Shown piece after piece: positions 17,606 to 27,093 of a stretch of 64,000 bases of DNA. The first letter of the stretch is position 1. The number at the start of each line of letters is the position of its first letter. Position numbers and translations under genes: made by a program. This stretch comes from Myxococcus stipitatus (GTDB lineage: Bacteria > Myxococcota > Myxococcia > Myxococcales > Myxococcaceae): contig NZ_CP147913.1 of assembly GCF_037414475.1 (NCBI RefSeq), positions 620,001-684,000 of the forward strand. Reading direction: 5' to 3'. The notes beneath the pieces are model-generated. The model did no database searches. It had not been told where the DNA came from and saw only the letters and a program-made list of their open reading frames with translations.

Positions 17606-19069
17606 ATGCGGAGAGGTTTCTCAGGGTTGTTGTTGGCAGCGATGGTTGTGATGGGGTGCCCCTCCTCGGATGAGGGTGGCGGCGGAGGGCCTGGGGGTGA
17701 GAACCCCGACGACTTCTACAAGGGGGGCTCACGTCTCAAGGCGCAGGTGACGACCACCGCGGAGGGCGTGCGGTGGCCGAGCGAGGGCTTTCAATGGTTC
17801 GACAGGACGTTGAACCAGGTCTGCCTCTGGGAGGAGACCGGCGCGGACGGAGCGCTCTCCTGCGTGCCTCGGGACATGGACTCCGTCCCCAGCGGGGATG
17901 GGGGCTACTACTTCGATGCGAACTGCACCGAAGGGCTGCTCAGCAGGACGATGCCCCTCCCTTCGGGTCCCCGCTTCGCGAGGAAGCAGGGCGCATGTGG
18001 CGTGCTGCCGCGCTTCTACTCCGTGGGGGAGCTGGTCCCGAACACGACGGCGTACGTGAAGGACGGCACGAGCTGCCTCTCCATGCCCGTGTCGTCCTTC
18101 TACAAGCTGTACCGGGTCGGCGCCGAAGTGACGGCGGGAACGTTCGCCCGAGGAACGCGGAGAATCCGGGCGAGTGACGCTCGCATCTCGCTCCAGTTCA
18201 TCGAGGGTGAGGATGGCTCGATGCAGTTCGCCTATCTGCGAGACACGGTCCGGGACACGACGTGCTCGGCCCGCTGGGCGGGTGACGGAAAGTCGCGATG
18301 CCTGCCTCTCGGCGCGAACACCGCGCAGGGCCAGTTGCCCTTCACCGCGGCGAATGCGACGTGCACCGAAACCGCGTTCGCCTCGACGTGTCTGAAGGCG
18401 CCTCGCTTCGCGGTGACCTACTCGCAAGGAGCGTGTGGACCGGGGGCCCAGGTCCATGAGGTCGGGGAGCAAGTCTCCCAGCCCTACACCTCCGCGGGCT
18501 CGGGCGTATGCGAGCCCCTCACCGTCGCGCCCGTCGAGACCTTCTACTTCCGCGCTGGCGCCGAGATTCCCGCCGCGAACTTCGTGGAGGTGAAGGAGGT
18601 CGACATCAAGTCGCATGGCCGGCTCAAGGTGCGGGGTGTGGCCCTGGGAGATTCAGTCCGGGTTCCCCTCGTGCTGCACGACACCACGCTGAACACCGAC
18701 TGTGACTTCCAGGAGGACATGAGCGGGAAGCTGCGCTGCTTCCCGAGCACCAGCCTCGTCACCCATGAGGACCTCTTCGCGGATTCCGCGTGCACGAGTC
18801 GTTTGGCCCTCGATGACAACCCGACGTGCGCGGCCACCCCTGCTCCCCGGTATGTCCTCCAGAGCACATTCACTGCCGAGGGCCCTCCGCGATACCGCGC
18901 CTACAACGCGGGCACGAAGCACGACGGGCCCATCTTCAAGCGCCCCCTGGTGGGAGGGACGCCGGCCGCGTGTCAGGCCGCGCAGCGCATCCCGGGAGTC
19001 ACCTACTACCAGCGAGGGACGGAGATTGCCGCCACCTCGCTGGTCGAAGGCACGGCTGTGAAGGATTGA
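17606..19069 (+). CDS. Triple-module Cys-rich lipoprotein, copy 1
   Basis: This 487-residue exported lipoprotein has signal MRRGFSGLLLAAMVVMGC with lipidated Cys18, followed by a Gly/Glu/Asp-rich tether. The mature part is three repeats of a module of about 140 residues (roughly 42-183, 191-328 and 338-482). Each module runs through a DxxC strand, an RC(L/F)P or SCVP turn, a CT segment, a Tyr/Val-rich strand and a closing (V/R)GAE(V/I)xAxxF or RGTEIAATSLV motif. No known domain was recognised. A paralogue of the same length lies 265 bases downstream. Cysteines at conserved places suggest disulfides outside the cytoplasm. Confidence 0.85.
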   Translation: MRRGFSGLLLAAMVVMGCPSSDEGGGGGPGGENPDDFYKGGSRLKAQVTTTAEGVRWPSEGFQWFDRTLNQVCLWEETGADGALSCVPRDMDSVPSGDGGYYFDANCTEGLLSRTMPLPSGPRFARKQGACGVLPRFYSVGELVPNTTAYVKDGTSCLSMPVSSFYKLYRVGAEVTAGTFARGTRRIRASDARISLQFIEGEDGSMQFAYLRDTVRDTTCSARWAGDGKSRCLPLGANTAQGQLPFTAANATCTETAFASTCLKAPRFAVTYSQGACGPGAQVHEVGEQVSQPYTSAGSGVCEPLTVAPVETFYFRAGAEIPAANFVEVKEVDIKSHGRLKVRGVALGDSVRVPLVLHDTTLNTDCDFQEDMSGKLRCFPSTSLVTHEDLFADSACTSRLALDDNPTCAATPAPRYVLQSTFTAEGPPRYRAYNAGTKHDGPIFKRPLVGGTPAACQAAQRIPGVTYYQRGTEIAATSLVEGTAVKD

Positions 19070-19121
19070 TGCATCGGGATTGAGCACAACCCAGACGCCT
19101 CATTGAAGCGTGCGCAGGACA

Positions 19122-19155
19122 GCGGCCCCGTCTCGATTCTCAGGGACTGGGCCGC
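19122..19155 (+). terminator. Hairpin after copy 1
   Basis: GCGGCCC at 19122-19128 pairs with GGGCCGC at 19149-19155 across a 20-base loop. The preceding bases (ACAGCGGCCC) match those before the hairpin that follows copy 2, which suggests that the duplicated unit included its terminator. No T run follows. Confidence 0.4.
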
Positions 19156-19334
19156 ACTCGTTCCAAACGTGGGAATTCCAAACGGCAACGATCAACCCCT
19201 GAAGTCATTGCATCGGTCGTCAGGCGGGTTGTCGCCGCGCTGCGTTGGCGCTAAGCCAACACCTCCGGCCTTGGGGGCTGGATGGACGCGGCATGGGGGC
19301 CGCGCCATGAATCGATCATCATCGGAAAGACACC

Positions 19335-20798
19335 ATGCGTCGCATCTACACTGGACTGGTGCTGGCAGTGCTGTGGGGGACGGGTTGCGGTGGAACCAAG
19401 GACTCCGACGACAACAACCCGGGCGGTGAGGAGCCGGGACCTGGCGGAACCATCAACCTCGCTGACTTCTTCAAGAGTGGCTCACGCGTCAAGGCGCAGG
19501 TGACGACCACGACCGATGGCCTGCGCTGGCCGGATGAGTGGTACGACAGCAAGCTCAAGGGGCCCTGCACCTGGGAGGCGGCTGGAGCGGACGGCGCCCT
19601 CTACTGTGTGCCCGCGGGCATGGAGTACCTCCCCACGGGCGGCTCGGGCTACTACGCCGACGCGAGCTGCACCGAGGGAATCGTGATGACCTCGGAGCCC
19701 GTAGCCGCGGACGGCTTCTTCGTGAAGCGCGGAAATGGCTGTGATGTGAATGCGCGCTACCACACCGTGGGAGCCGAAATCACGACCACCGTCTACGCCA
19801 AGGGCAGCTCCGGGACGTGCAGCAGCATGTCCGTGACGCCTGGCTTCAAGGCCTACCGCGCTGGACCCGAGGTCCCCGCTGGCACCTTCGTTCGAGCGAC
19901 GGTGAAGCAGAAGCAGAGCACCACGGGCCTCACGGTTCACTTCATCGAGGGTGAGGATGGCTCGGCGCAGCTCCACCACCTCCAGGACACGACTCGGAAC
20001 ACGGCGTGCAACTTCCAGAAGGCGAGCGACAGCAAGGTGCGCTGCCTGCCCTCGGGTACCACCACCGCCGCGGGCAACGCAGCGGTCGCCTCGGTGAACT
20101 CGACCTGCACTGAGCCCGCCTTCTATTCGACCTGCGGAACGCCCAAGTTCGCGGTGACCTTCGAGCGCGACCAGTGTGGTCCCGGCGCCAAGGTCTACGA
20201 GGCCGGCGCGAAGGTCACGCAGATCTACGGCTCGACGGGCGGAGGCTCGTGCCAGCCGCAGATGCAGACGCCGGGCATGAGCTACTACCGGTCGGGCACC
20301 GAGATTCCCGCCTCGAACTTCGTGGAGGCCAAGGAGCTCGACATCAAGACCTTTGGCCGCATCAAGGTTCGTGGCGCGGGGGTGGGTGACAAGGTCCAGA
20401 TTCCCCTGATGATGCACGACACCCAGCTGAACACGCCCTGCACCTTCATGAAGGACTCGGCGGGCACGAAGCGCTGCTTCCCTGTCTCCAACATCTTCGC
20501 CACGGGGAACCTCTTCGCGGATGCGTCGTGCACCAGCCCCGTCGGTCTCTCCAACGCCACGACGTGCACCCCGGACCGCTACGTGCTCGCGAACAACGTG
20601 TCGAATCCGTCGGACATGACCTACCGCGCGTACAACGCGGGCCAGCAGTTCAACGGCACCGTCTACGTCAGCGTGGTGTTCGGCACCGGAGCGCCCCGCT
20701 GCATCCAGACCGAGCGCAACTCCGGGACCACGTACTTCATGCTGGGCTCCGAGATTGCCCCCACGTCGCTGGTCCAGGGCACGACCAAGCTGGACTGA
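19335..20798 (+). CDS. Triple-module Cys-rich lipoprotein, copy 2
   Basis: This is the paralogue of the preceding gene, also 487 residues. The signal is MRRIYTGLVLAVLWGTGC with lipidated Cys18, then an Asp/Asn/Gly/Pro tether. The same three modules are present, with closely matching blocks such as SRxKAQVTTT, FIEGEDGS, NFVEx(K)ELDIK and RAYNAG. Copy 2 is clearly diverged from copy 1, so the duplication is not recent. It has its own upstream region and terminator, so it may be expressed separately. The function is unknown; a surface structural or binding role is a guess. Confidence 0.85.
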   Translation: MRRIYTGLVLAVLWGTGCGGTKDSDDNNPGGEEPGPGGTINLADFFKSGSRVKAQVTTTTDGLRWPDEWYDSKLKGPCTWEAAGADGALYCVPAGMEYLPTGGSGYYADASCTEGIVMTSEPVAADGFFVKRGNGCDVNARYHTVGAEITTTVYAKGSSGTCSSMSVTPGFKAYRAGPEVPAGTFVRATVKQKQSTTGLTVHFIEGEDGSAQLHHLQDTTRNTACNFQKASDSKVRCLPSGTTTAAGNAAVASVNSTCTEPAFYSTCGTPKFAVTFERDQCGPGAKVYEAGAKVTQIYGSTGGGSCQPQMQTPGMSYYRSGTEIPASNFVEAKELDIKTFGRIKVRGAGVGDKVQIPLMMHDTQLNTPCTFMKDSAGTKRCFPVSNIFATGNLFADASCTSPVGLSNATTCTPDRYVLANNVSNPSDMTYRAYNAGQQFNGTVYVSVVFGTGAPRCIQTERNSGTTYFMLGSEIAPTSLVQGTTKLD

Positions 20799-20851
20799 TT
20801 CGTCGGAATGGAACGTCGCGGCTTGCGTGCCGCGACGTGAGTCCAGACAGC

Positions 20852-20882
20852 GGCCCGGTCACCCTCTCCTGGTGGCCGGGCC
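20852..20882 (+). terminator. Rho-independent-type terminator after copy 2
   Basis: GGCCCGGTCACC at 20852-20863 pairs with GGTGGCCGGGCC at 20871-20882 with one G-U pair and a 7-base loop. A T-rich stretch (GTCTGTCTTTTC) follows. Confidence 0.75.
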
Positions 20883-20927
20883 GTCTGTCTTTTCATGCCC
20901 CCGCGGACAGCGGAGCACGAGGACAGC

Positions 20928-21548
20928 TCAAGCGCGCGAAGGCTCGCACCCCAGCGCCGTCCCGGGGAAGACGGCTGACCACGCGGTCCGAATGGCATCC
21001 AACACTGCCCTCGAATCCTGACTGCGGGTACTCCCCTCCCCCAGTTGTTCCCAGAAGGGGAAGTTCGCGAACACCGCCTCGGGGTTCGCCTTCACCTCAA
21101 CTCCGAGCGCTCCGGCCTCGTGAGCATGAAGAGCGCGCAGAGCCTCGAACTGCTCGCGAGCGTTCTTCCCCTTCAGCGCGGACTCGGAGGCCACCCCTCC
21201 GGCGAACGACGGCCCGAAGAAGGCCCCCAGCACCCGAATCGTTCCCTGGATGTGGTCATTGAACACGTCGAGCGCCTCGGCGGGGACCCAGAGCTCCAGG
21301 TGTTCCCGGCCTCCCACCTGCTGCACCTCGAACGAGCGTGCATGGGTGTCCTCGACCTCGAACTCCGTGACGTAACCCGCCAGGGTCCCGCTCTTCGTGT
21401 TCCAGTCCCGGGCAATCTGCTCCGCGTACCCGCGATTGAGCACCGGATAGAAGATGGGTTGGTCTGGCAGCCGCGGCGGAAAACGCCGCATCCCGGACCG
21501 GTGAATCAACAACAGTTCCTCAAGCCCGACGGGCCGAAAAAGAATCAC
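20928..21548 (-). CDS. ADP-ribosylation/crystallin J1-like protein
   Basis: This 206-residue soluble protein resembles the family usually annotated 'ADP-ribosylation/crystallin J1'. The opening ILFRPVGLEEL, the block FPPRLPDQPIFYPVLN, YAEQIARDWN and VGGREHLELWVPAE match that family as I know it. The biochemical activity of the family is not established. Relatives are often shorter, about 130-170 residues, and here a C-terminal extension of about 70 residues follows. A GTG at 21548 was chosen because AGAGGG lies five bases upstream; a GTG at 21593 overlapping the ATPase stop is possible. It may be co-transcribed with the ATPase gene. Confidence 0.7.
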   Translation of the reverse strand: MILFRPVGLEELLLIHRSGMRRFPPRLPDQPIFYPVLNRGYAEQIARDWNTKSGTLAGYVTEFEVEDTHARSFEVQQVGGREHLELWVPAEALDVFNDHIQGTIRVLGAFFGPSFAGGVASESALKGKNAREQFEALRALHAHEAGALGVEVKANPEAVFANFPFWEQLGEGSTRSQDSRAVLDAIRTAWSAVFPGTALGCEPSRA

Positions 21549-21592
21549 GACATCCCTCTTGCACTCACAAAAGCCCCCAACACCGCATCCCA

Positions 21593-23437
21593 CTACGCCG
21601 ACGTCATTCGCACCACTTCATCGAACGCGGTGAGTCCTTGGGCCAGCTTCCGCACCGCGGCCTCGCGCAGCGTGCGCATGCCTCCGCGCCGGGCAATCTC
21701 CACCAGCTTCTCGTACGGCGACTCGCGAGCAATGTGCTCTCGCAGCTCTCCGTTCGTGGTGACGATTTCAAAGACACCCGTGCGGCCCACGTAGCCCGTG
21801 CCGCGGCACCGCACGCAGCCCGCGCCCTTGAGCACCCGCACCCCACCCGGCAACAACGGCAACGGGGCCTGGAGCGCCAGGAGCTCGTCAGGAGTAAGGC
21901 TCGCCTCCTCCGCGCAATGACTGCACACCCGACGCAGCAGTCGCTGCGCCATGACGCCGAGCAGACTCTGCGCGAGGAGGAACGAGGGCACGCCCAGGTC
22001 TCTCATGCGCGCCACCGCGCCCAGCGCGTCGTTCGTGTGCAGCGTGGATAGCACCAGGTGGCCCGTGAGCGCGGACTGGATGGCGTTCTCCGCCGTCTCC
22101 GTGTCTCGAATCTCGCCCACCATGATGACGTCCGGGTCCTGGCGAAGGATGTGGCGCAGCGCTCCCGCGAAGTCGAGCCCCACCTTGGGCTGCACCTGTA
22201 CCTGGTTGAAGGCGTCCCACACCATCTCGATGGGGTCTTCGATGGTGGTGACGTTGACGTCCGGCCCCGCCAGCGCCTTGAGCGCCGAGTAGAGCGTCGT
22301 CGTCTTCCCACTGCCCGTGGGCCCCGTGACGAGGATGAGCCCATGGGGCTGGTCAATCCACGACTCGAAGGAGCCCTTCTCGTCCGGCTCGAAGCCGAGC
22401 TGGGCGATGTCCTGCACCAGCGTCTCCGGGTCGAAGATGCGGATGACCACCTTCTCGCCGAAGGCCGTGGGCAACGTGCTGACGCGCAGCTCCACCTCGC
22501 GCCCGTCCCGCTCCGTCTTGATGCGGCCGTCCTGCGCCTTGCGCTTCTCCGAGATGTCGATGCGCGAGAGCATCTTCACACGCGAGACGATGGGCGCATG
22601 CACCTGCGCCGGCAGCGAGTACACCGGGTGCAGCACCCCGTCGATGCGCAGACGGACCTGGCTGGTGGACCGCTTGGGCTCGATGTGGATATCCGAGGCG
22701 CGGTTGTCGAACGCGTAGCGCAGCAGGTAGTCCACCGCCTGGACCACCGGGCGATCCGACGCCTCCAGCTCCTGCGTCCCGCTGAGCGAGACGAGCTGTT
22801 CGAAGTTGGAGATCTGCTGCGCGTTCGCCGCGCCGCCGAAGTCATCCGCCGCGCGCGCCAGCGTCTTCTTGAAGCCGTAGATGTCCGTGATGGCCTTGAG
22901 GATGTCCGCCTTCGCGCTCAGCACCGGCTCCACGGGAAGCCCCGTGAGGCGGTGGAAGCTCTCGAACAACTCCCGGTCGAACGGGTTGGCCACCGCGACC
23001 ACCAGGCGCCCCTGCGCGGAGCGCTCCAGTGGAAGCAGGACGTGCTTCTGCGCGTAGGGCCGGGACACGGTGCGGGTGGCCAGCGCCATGTCCAGCTTGA
23101 GCGGGTCGATCTTCCGATAGGCCAGCCCGGATGCGCGGGCGGCGGCTTCCGTGACGCGGTCCTCGTCCAGCAGCCCCCGGCCATTGGCCAGGGGAATCTG
23201 GAAGGCGGCGACCACCTCCACCGGCGACACGTCGTACCGCGCGGCATCCTTGCCGCCCGAGGCCGTCTGCGCCTTGAGGACCCGCGCGCGCGCGGCGGCC
23301 TCCTTCGAGAGGACCTCCTGGGCCTGCTGGGGCGTCAGCAGCCCTTGCCCCACGAGCGCTTCGAGGACGAACAGGGTGGTGAAATCAACCCGGCTCCTCA
23401 CTGGCGACGGGCTCGGTCCGCTCACTGCTTGTGCCAA
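21593..23437 (-). CDS. GspE/PilB-family secretion or pilus ATPase
   Basis: This 614-residue cytoplasmic AAA-type ATPase belongs to type II secretion/type IV pilus assembly. An N-terminal GspE/MshE-like domain is followed by the ATPase core. The core shows the Walker A motif GPTGSGKTTT, an Asp box (TTIEDPIE), Walker B (DPDVIMVGEIRD), a His box (GHLVLSTLHTND) and a four-Cys zinc site (CSHC and CVRC). The TTG start at 23437 has GGAGGAG six bases upstream and overlaps the metalloprotease end by 16 bases. No other pilin, secretin or platform gene is nearby, so it is an orphan ATPase and may serve a machine encoded elsewhere. Confidence 0.9.
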   Translation of the reverse strand: MAQAVSGPSPSPVRSRVDFTTLFVLEALVGQGLLTPQQAQEVLSKEAAARARVLKAQTASGGKDAARYDVSPVEVVAAFQIPLANGRGLLDEDRVTEAAARASGLAYRKIDPLKLDMALATRTVSRPYAQKHVLLPLERSAQGRLVVAVANPFDRELFESFHRLTGLPVEPVLSAKADILKAITDIYGFKKTLARAADDFGGAANAQQISNFEQLVSLSGTQELEASDRPVVQAVDYLLRYAFDNRASDIHIEPKRSTSQVRLRIDGVLHPVYSLPAQVHAPIVSRVKMLSRIDISEKRKAQDGRIKTERDGREVELRVSTLPTAFGEKVVIRIFDPETLVQDIAQLGFEPDEKGSFESWIDQPHGLILVTGPTGSGKTTTLYSALKALAGPDVNVTTIEDPIEMVWDAFNQVQVQPKVGLDFAGALRHILRQDPDVIMVGEIRDTETAENAIQSALTGHLVLSTLHTNDALGAVARMRDLGVPSFLLAQSLLGVMAQRLLRRVCSHCAEEASLTPDELLALQAPLPLLPGGVRVLKGAGCVRCRGTGYVGRTGVFEIVTTNGELREHIARESPYEKLVEIARRGGMRTLREAAVRKLAQGLTAFDEVVRMTSA

Positions 23438-25215
23438 TTTCGTCTCCTCCCAGCCAAGAGCAACAGCAGGACCAATCCCCCCAGGAACGCCGCCGACACA
23501 GGCGAGCCCTGGCAACCACAGCCGCCTGACTCACCCTTGGGGGTTTGAGGGCCCGCATCTGGCGGCGGGGGAGGAGTCCCGGCGTCGTTGCACAACACGC
23601 AGCCTCCCGCGTCCGGCCGCGCTTTCGGATCGTAACAGGTCCCCGCATTCCCACAGCGCATGGACGGTCCGCAGTCCTGGTCAGACTGGCAGACAGGGTG
23701 GCAAGCAGGAGTCCCCTGCTCCGTCGTGCCGCACCGGAGCGTGGACGCACACGTGCTCGCCGAGCAGTACTTCACGCACGCTCGCTCCCCATCCTTGTTC
23801 ACCACCTGGCAGCTCGTCCCACCCGGGCAGGCACATGACGCCACCGAGCACGGCTGAGCGCAGACGCCCTGGGGGTTGCCCTCCGCGAAGAGGCAGTACT
23901 GCAAGGGCCCACACTCCGCGTCGGCCGTGCACGCATCCCCCACCTGCTTCGCCGAGGTCCTCTTCGGCACACAGACGCGGTCGCACGTCCTGCATACGGA
24001 GTTGCTGTCGCAATCCAGGTCACCAAAGCAACCGGGGACACAGACGTTGCCTTCGGTCCGGGACTCACACGTGTAGCCAGGACGGCAATCGTTTCCACCG
24101 GGCTCGCAGGTCTTCAAGCAGATGGCGCCCTGCCCCGGCATGTTGGCGCACTCCGCCCCCGCAGGACACGAGCCCGGCCCCTTGCAGACCTCCGTGCAGT
24201 ACCCCATGTCCCAGCGGTCGAAGTCGCCATTGCCCGACGGAGTGGCCACGGGCGGGATGCAGGTGCCGTTGGTGTTGCCGCACGCCCGAGGCCCTGGAGT
24301 GCACTCGCGCCCCACCGGAGTCACACCGTCCGGCAACGCGGGAAGACAGGCCTGGGTGGAACCGGAGACCAGCGTGGAGGCACGGCACACATAGGGCGGC
24401 GGGCACTCGCCGCTGGTGGTGCCCGCACACCCCTTCGCGCAGACCTTGAGGTCCTTGCCCGACACAGTGGACGGCACGGTGACACACGTCAGCCCGCTGC
24501 CACACGCCGAGGTGTCACAGGGCGAACCCACCGCCCCCGTCTTCGGATAGAAGCGGCACAGCGCGGTCGTGTCGTAGCTGGCGAGCGTCCTTCGGCTCTC
24601 CCCTTCTGGCAGGTGGAAGAACATCACCGCGCCGAGCGCCTCGTAGGTGTCGCCCAATCCCAGGCAGTGGCCAATCTCGTGCATCAGGGTGCTCTGGATG
24701 TCGAGATGCCCGGCGGGCGTGGGCGTCTGGGTGGACCAGCGGTAGTCCACCGCGTTGAGGAAGATGTCGCACTGGTACACGTAGCCCGCGAAGGCCAGCG
24801 CCTGCGCGGCCGCGGGCCTGTCCCCGCCCCTGAGCACGTCCTTGTACCGAGGGTCCTTGTCCTTGTCCGTCACCCAGACGGGGACGACGTTGAAGCGGTC
24901 CGTCGGGTCACTCACGTCCGGCATGGGCGAGCCCGTCGTGGCCACACCCGCGTCGGGAGGAAACGAGAAGACGGGCCACGCACAGCTCACGCCCTGCCAC
25001 GCCTGGAAGGCCGCGCGGCTGGCGTCCACCACCCTGGCCAGGTCGTTTCCCGCGGGCAGCGACGAGCGCCCGTCCACGTAGAAGACGAAGGGGTCCGCCG
25101 GCGTGCTGAGCACGCGATGACCCAGGTCCTTGTACTCCGTCTCCTGCTGGGCCGCCGCCGTCGCGGCCAACACCAGACCCAGAACCACGGCGACTCGCTG
25201 CGCACTCCGAATCAT
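23422..25215 (-). CDS. MYXO-CTERM secreted zinc metalloprotease
   Basis: This 597-residue exported protein has an N-terminal signal (MIRSAQRVAVVLGLVLAATAAAQ). The start at 25215 has GGAGGGG at the right distance. A matrixin-like catalytic domain contains HEIGHCLGLGD, a variant of HExxHxxGxx(H/D), with a possible Met-turn in GAVMFFH. A long Cys-rich region of EGF-like or delta-repeat character follows (about 230-550). The C-terminus is a MYXO-CTERM tail: GCGCQ, a hydrophobic helix, then AGRRR. By family this signals sorting to the cell surface. Its 3' end overlaps the ATPase gene start. Confidence 0.87.
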   Translation of the reverse strand: MIRSAQRVAVVLGLVLAATAAAQQETEYKDLGHRVLSTPADPFVFYVDGRSSLPAGNDLARVVDASRAAFQAWQGVSCAWPVFSFPPDAGVATTGSPMPDVSDPTDRFNVVPVWVTDKDKDPRYKDVLRGGDRPAAAQALAFAGYVYQCDIFLNAVDYRWSTQTPTPAGHLDIQSTLMHEIGHCLGLGDTYEALGAVMFFHLPEGESRRTLASYDTTALCRFYPKTGAVGSPCDTSACGSGLTCVTVPSTVSGKDLKVCAKGCAGTTSGECPPPYVCRASTLVSGSTQACLPALPDGVTPVGRECTPGPRACGNTNGTCIPPVATPSGNGDFDRWDMGYCTEVCKGPGSCPAGAECANMPGQGAICLKTCEPGGNDCRPGYTCESRTEGNVCVPGCFGDLDCDSNSVCRTCDRVCVPKRTSAKQVGDACTADAECGPLQYCLFAEGNPQGVCAQPCSVASCACPGGTSCQVVNKDGERACVKYCSASTCASTLRCGTTEQGTPACHPVCQSDQDCGPSMRCGNAGTCYDPKARPDAGGCVLCNDAGTPPPPPDAGPQTPKGESGGCGCQGSPVSAAFLGGLVLLLLLAGRRRNWHKQ

Positions 25216-25380
25216 CGAAGACCCCTCCGCGTCGTCCTGGCCCGGGTGCACCTTCGCCCGGACCGTGACGGGGTGGGCAGTCTACTCGCGAACAGAGCCC
25301 TCGGCGGTATCCCCGCCACATCGGCCCGCGTCCGCGCGAGGAAAGCTCCCGCAAGTCCACGAGCCTTCGTCCGTCAGCGG

Positions 25381-26142
25381 CTACCCGCGCACGGCGCGAA
25401 CGGTGGCCTCCACGAGCGACTCCGGCGTGGGCCGCTCGGCGACGGCCGCGGGCGGCAACCCGAGCTGCTCCAGGGCGGACGCCGTGGTGGGACCAATGGC
25501 CACCACTCGCGCGGTCCCCAACCGCTCGCGCCCCGCGGCCTCCAGGAACGCCTCCACGGTGCGAGGCGAGGCGAACACCGCCACGTCCAGCGGGGCGGAT
25601 GCAAGCTGCTCCAAGGCCTCTGGAGGCAGCTCCGCCGGCAGGGAGCGATAGGCCGTCACTCGCGTGACGAGCAGGCCCGCGTCCCGGAGCGAATCCTCCA
25701 GCTCCCGCCGGCCCTCCTCCGCGGCGGGCAACAGCACCTCGTCGCCGGGCTGAAGGCTGTCCTTGATGAGCTCGAAGAGCGCCAGGCCCGTGCCCTCCTC
25801 GGGCTCGGCCGCGACGTCCAGGCCATAGCCCTTCACCGCGCGCGCGGTGCGGGGCCCCACGGCCGCGAGCTTCACGCCGTCCAACCGGCTCACGGTGCCG
25901 GCCTCGCGCAAGGCGTCCATCAAGGCATCCACACCCGACGGACTGGCGAAGACCACCCACCGGTAGCGCTGGATGTGCTCCGCCGCGGACGCCAGGGGAC
26001 GCGGGTCCTCGGGCGCCCGCAGCTCCAGGAGCGGGAGGCTGAGCACCTCCGCGCCCTCGTCCTCCAGCAGGAAACACAGCTCCTCGGCCCGCTCACGCGG
26101 GCGCGTCACCAAGACTCGAATGCCTTCCAGTCGCCGTTCCAC
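25381..26142 (-). CDS. hemD: Uroporphyrinogen-III synthase
   Basis: This 253-residue cytoplasmic enzyme closes hydroxymethylbilane into uroporphyrinogen III. It has the two-lobed layout of the family, with VLVTRPRERAEEL at the N-terminus, VVFASPSGVDAL, VAAVGPRTARAVKGYG and, near the end, ARVVAIGPTTASALEQLG. The family is weakly conserved, but position directly after hemC (12-base gap) makes the call secure. It starts with GTG and is the last gene of the ccsA-hemA-hemC-hemD run. Confidence 0.92.
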   Translation of the reverse strand: MERRLEGIRVLVTRPRERAEELCFLLEDEGAEVLSLPLLELRAPEDPRPLASAAEHIQRYRWVVFASPSGVDALMDALREAGTVSRLDGVKLAAVGPRTARAVKGYGLDVAAEPEEGTGLALFELIKDSLQPGDEVLLPAAEEGRRELEDSLRDAGLLVTRVTAYRSLPAELPPEALEQLASAPLDVAVFASPRTVEAFLEAAGRERLGTARVVAIGPTTASALEQLGLPPAAVAERPTPESLVEATVRAVRG

Positions 26143-26154
26143 GCGCGCGGCAGT

Positions 26155-27093
26155 CTAGGCGCCGGAGCCCGGGCGGCGAGCGAAATCACGCAGGATGTCC
26201 GCCGCGCCCCGCGACAGCAGGTCCGCCGCCAGCGATTCGCCCAGCTCCTGCGCACGCTCCGCGGGTCCACGGACCTCGCCCCGCACCACGCGTGCGCCAT
26301 CCGGACGGCCCACCAGCGCGCGCAGGTACACCATGCCGTCCGACACCGTGGCATGGCCCGCCAGGGGGACGGTGCAACCGCCCTCCAGCTTCGCGAGCAG
26401 CGCCCGCTCCGCCGTCACCGCCACGCGCGTCGTCCCGTCCTCCAGCGGCGCGAGCAACCCGCGAACACGCGTGTCCTCGCCGCGGCATTGGATGGCGAGC
26501 ACGCCCTGCCCCACCGCCGGAAGACTCACCTCCGTGGGAAGCACCTGGGTGATGACGTCCTCGAGCCCCAGCCGCTTGAGGCCCGCGTACGCCAGCACCG
26601 CGCCGGCAAGCCCCATCTCCTTCGTCCTCTGAAGCCGCGTCTGCACGTTGCCGCGCAGGCTCACGATGTCCAGGTCCGGACGCCGCGAGCGGAGGATGCA
26701 GCTGCGCCGCAGCGACGAGGTGCCCACCCGAGCCCCCTGCGGCAGCGTGTCCAGCGTCAATCCACCCAGGCCACAGAAGGCATCACGCGGGTCCTCGCGC
26801 GTGGGAACCGCCGCGAGCACCAGGCCCTCCGGCAGCTCGGACGTCATGTCCTTCAAGCTGTGCACGGCCAGGTCCGCGCGGCCATCGAGCAGCGCCTGCT
26901 CGATCTCCTTCACGAACAGCCCCTTGCCTCCCACCGCGGACAACGGGGCGGACAGGAAGCGGTCCCCCTCCGTGGTCATCTCCACGAGGGACACTTCCAG
27001 CCCCGGATGGTGCGCGGCCAACAGCGCGCCCACGTGCCGGGCCTGCCAGAGCGCCAGCGGACTCTGCCGGGTGGCGATACGCACGGACTTCAT
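26155..27093 (-). CDS. hemC: Hydroxymethylbilane synthase (porphobilinogen deaminase)
   Basis: This 312-residue enzyme polymerises four porphobilinogens. Motifs are [14 protein letters not shown] at the start, the catalytic region HSLKDM, the Arg-rich substrate loop [17 protein letters not shown], and [13 protein letters not shown] with the Cys that holds the dipyrromethane cofactor. The ATG overlaps the hemA stop by one base (TGATG), indicating translational coupling. Confidence 0.97.
   Translation of the reverse strand: MKSVRIATRQSPLALWQARHVGALLAAHHPGLEVSLVEMTTEGDRFLSAPLSAVGGKGLFVKEIEQALLDGRADLAVHSLKDMTSELPEGLVLAAVPTREDPRDAFCGLGGLTLDTLPQGARVGTSSLRRSCILRSRRPDLDIVSLRGNVQTRLQRTKEMGLAGAVLAYAGLKRLGLEDVITQVLPTEVSLPAVGQGVLAIQCRGEDTRVRGLLAPLEDGTTRVAVTAERALLAKLEGGCTVPLAGHATVSDGMVYLRALVGRPDGARVVRGEVRGPAERAQELGESLAADLLSRGAADILRDFARRPGSGA

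Noticed and set aside
19244..19260. GTTGGC-N5-GCCAAC inverted repeat between the two lipoproteins
   Set aside because: It is a short GC-rich hairpin that occurs easily by chance in this genome. It has no T run and no clear position relative to a promoter.
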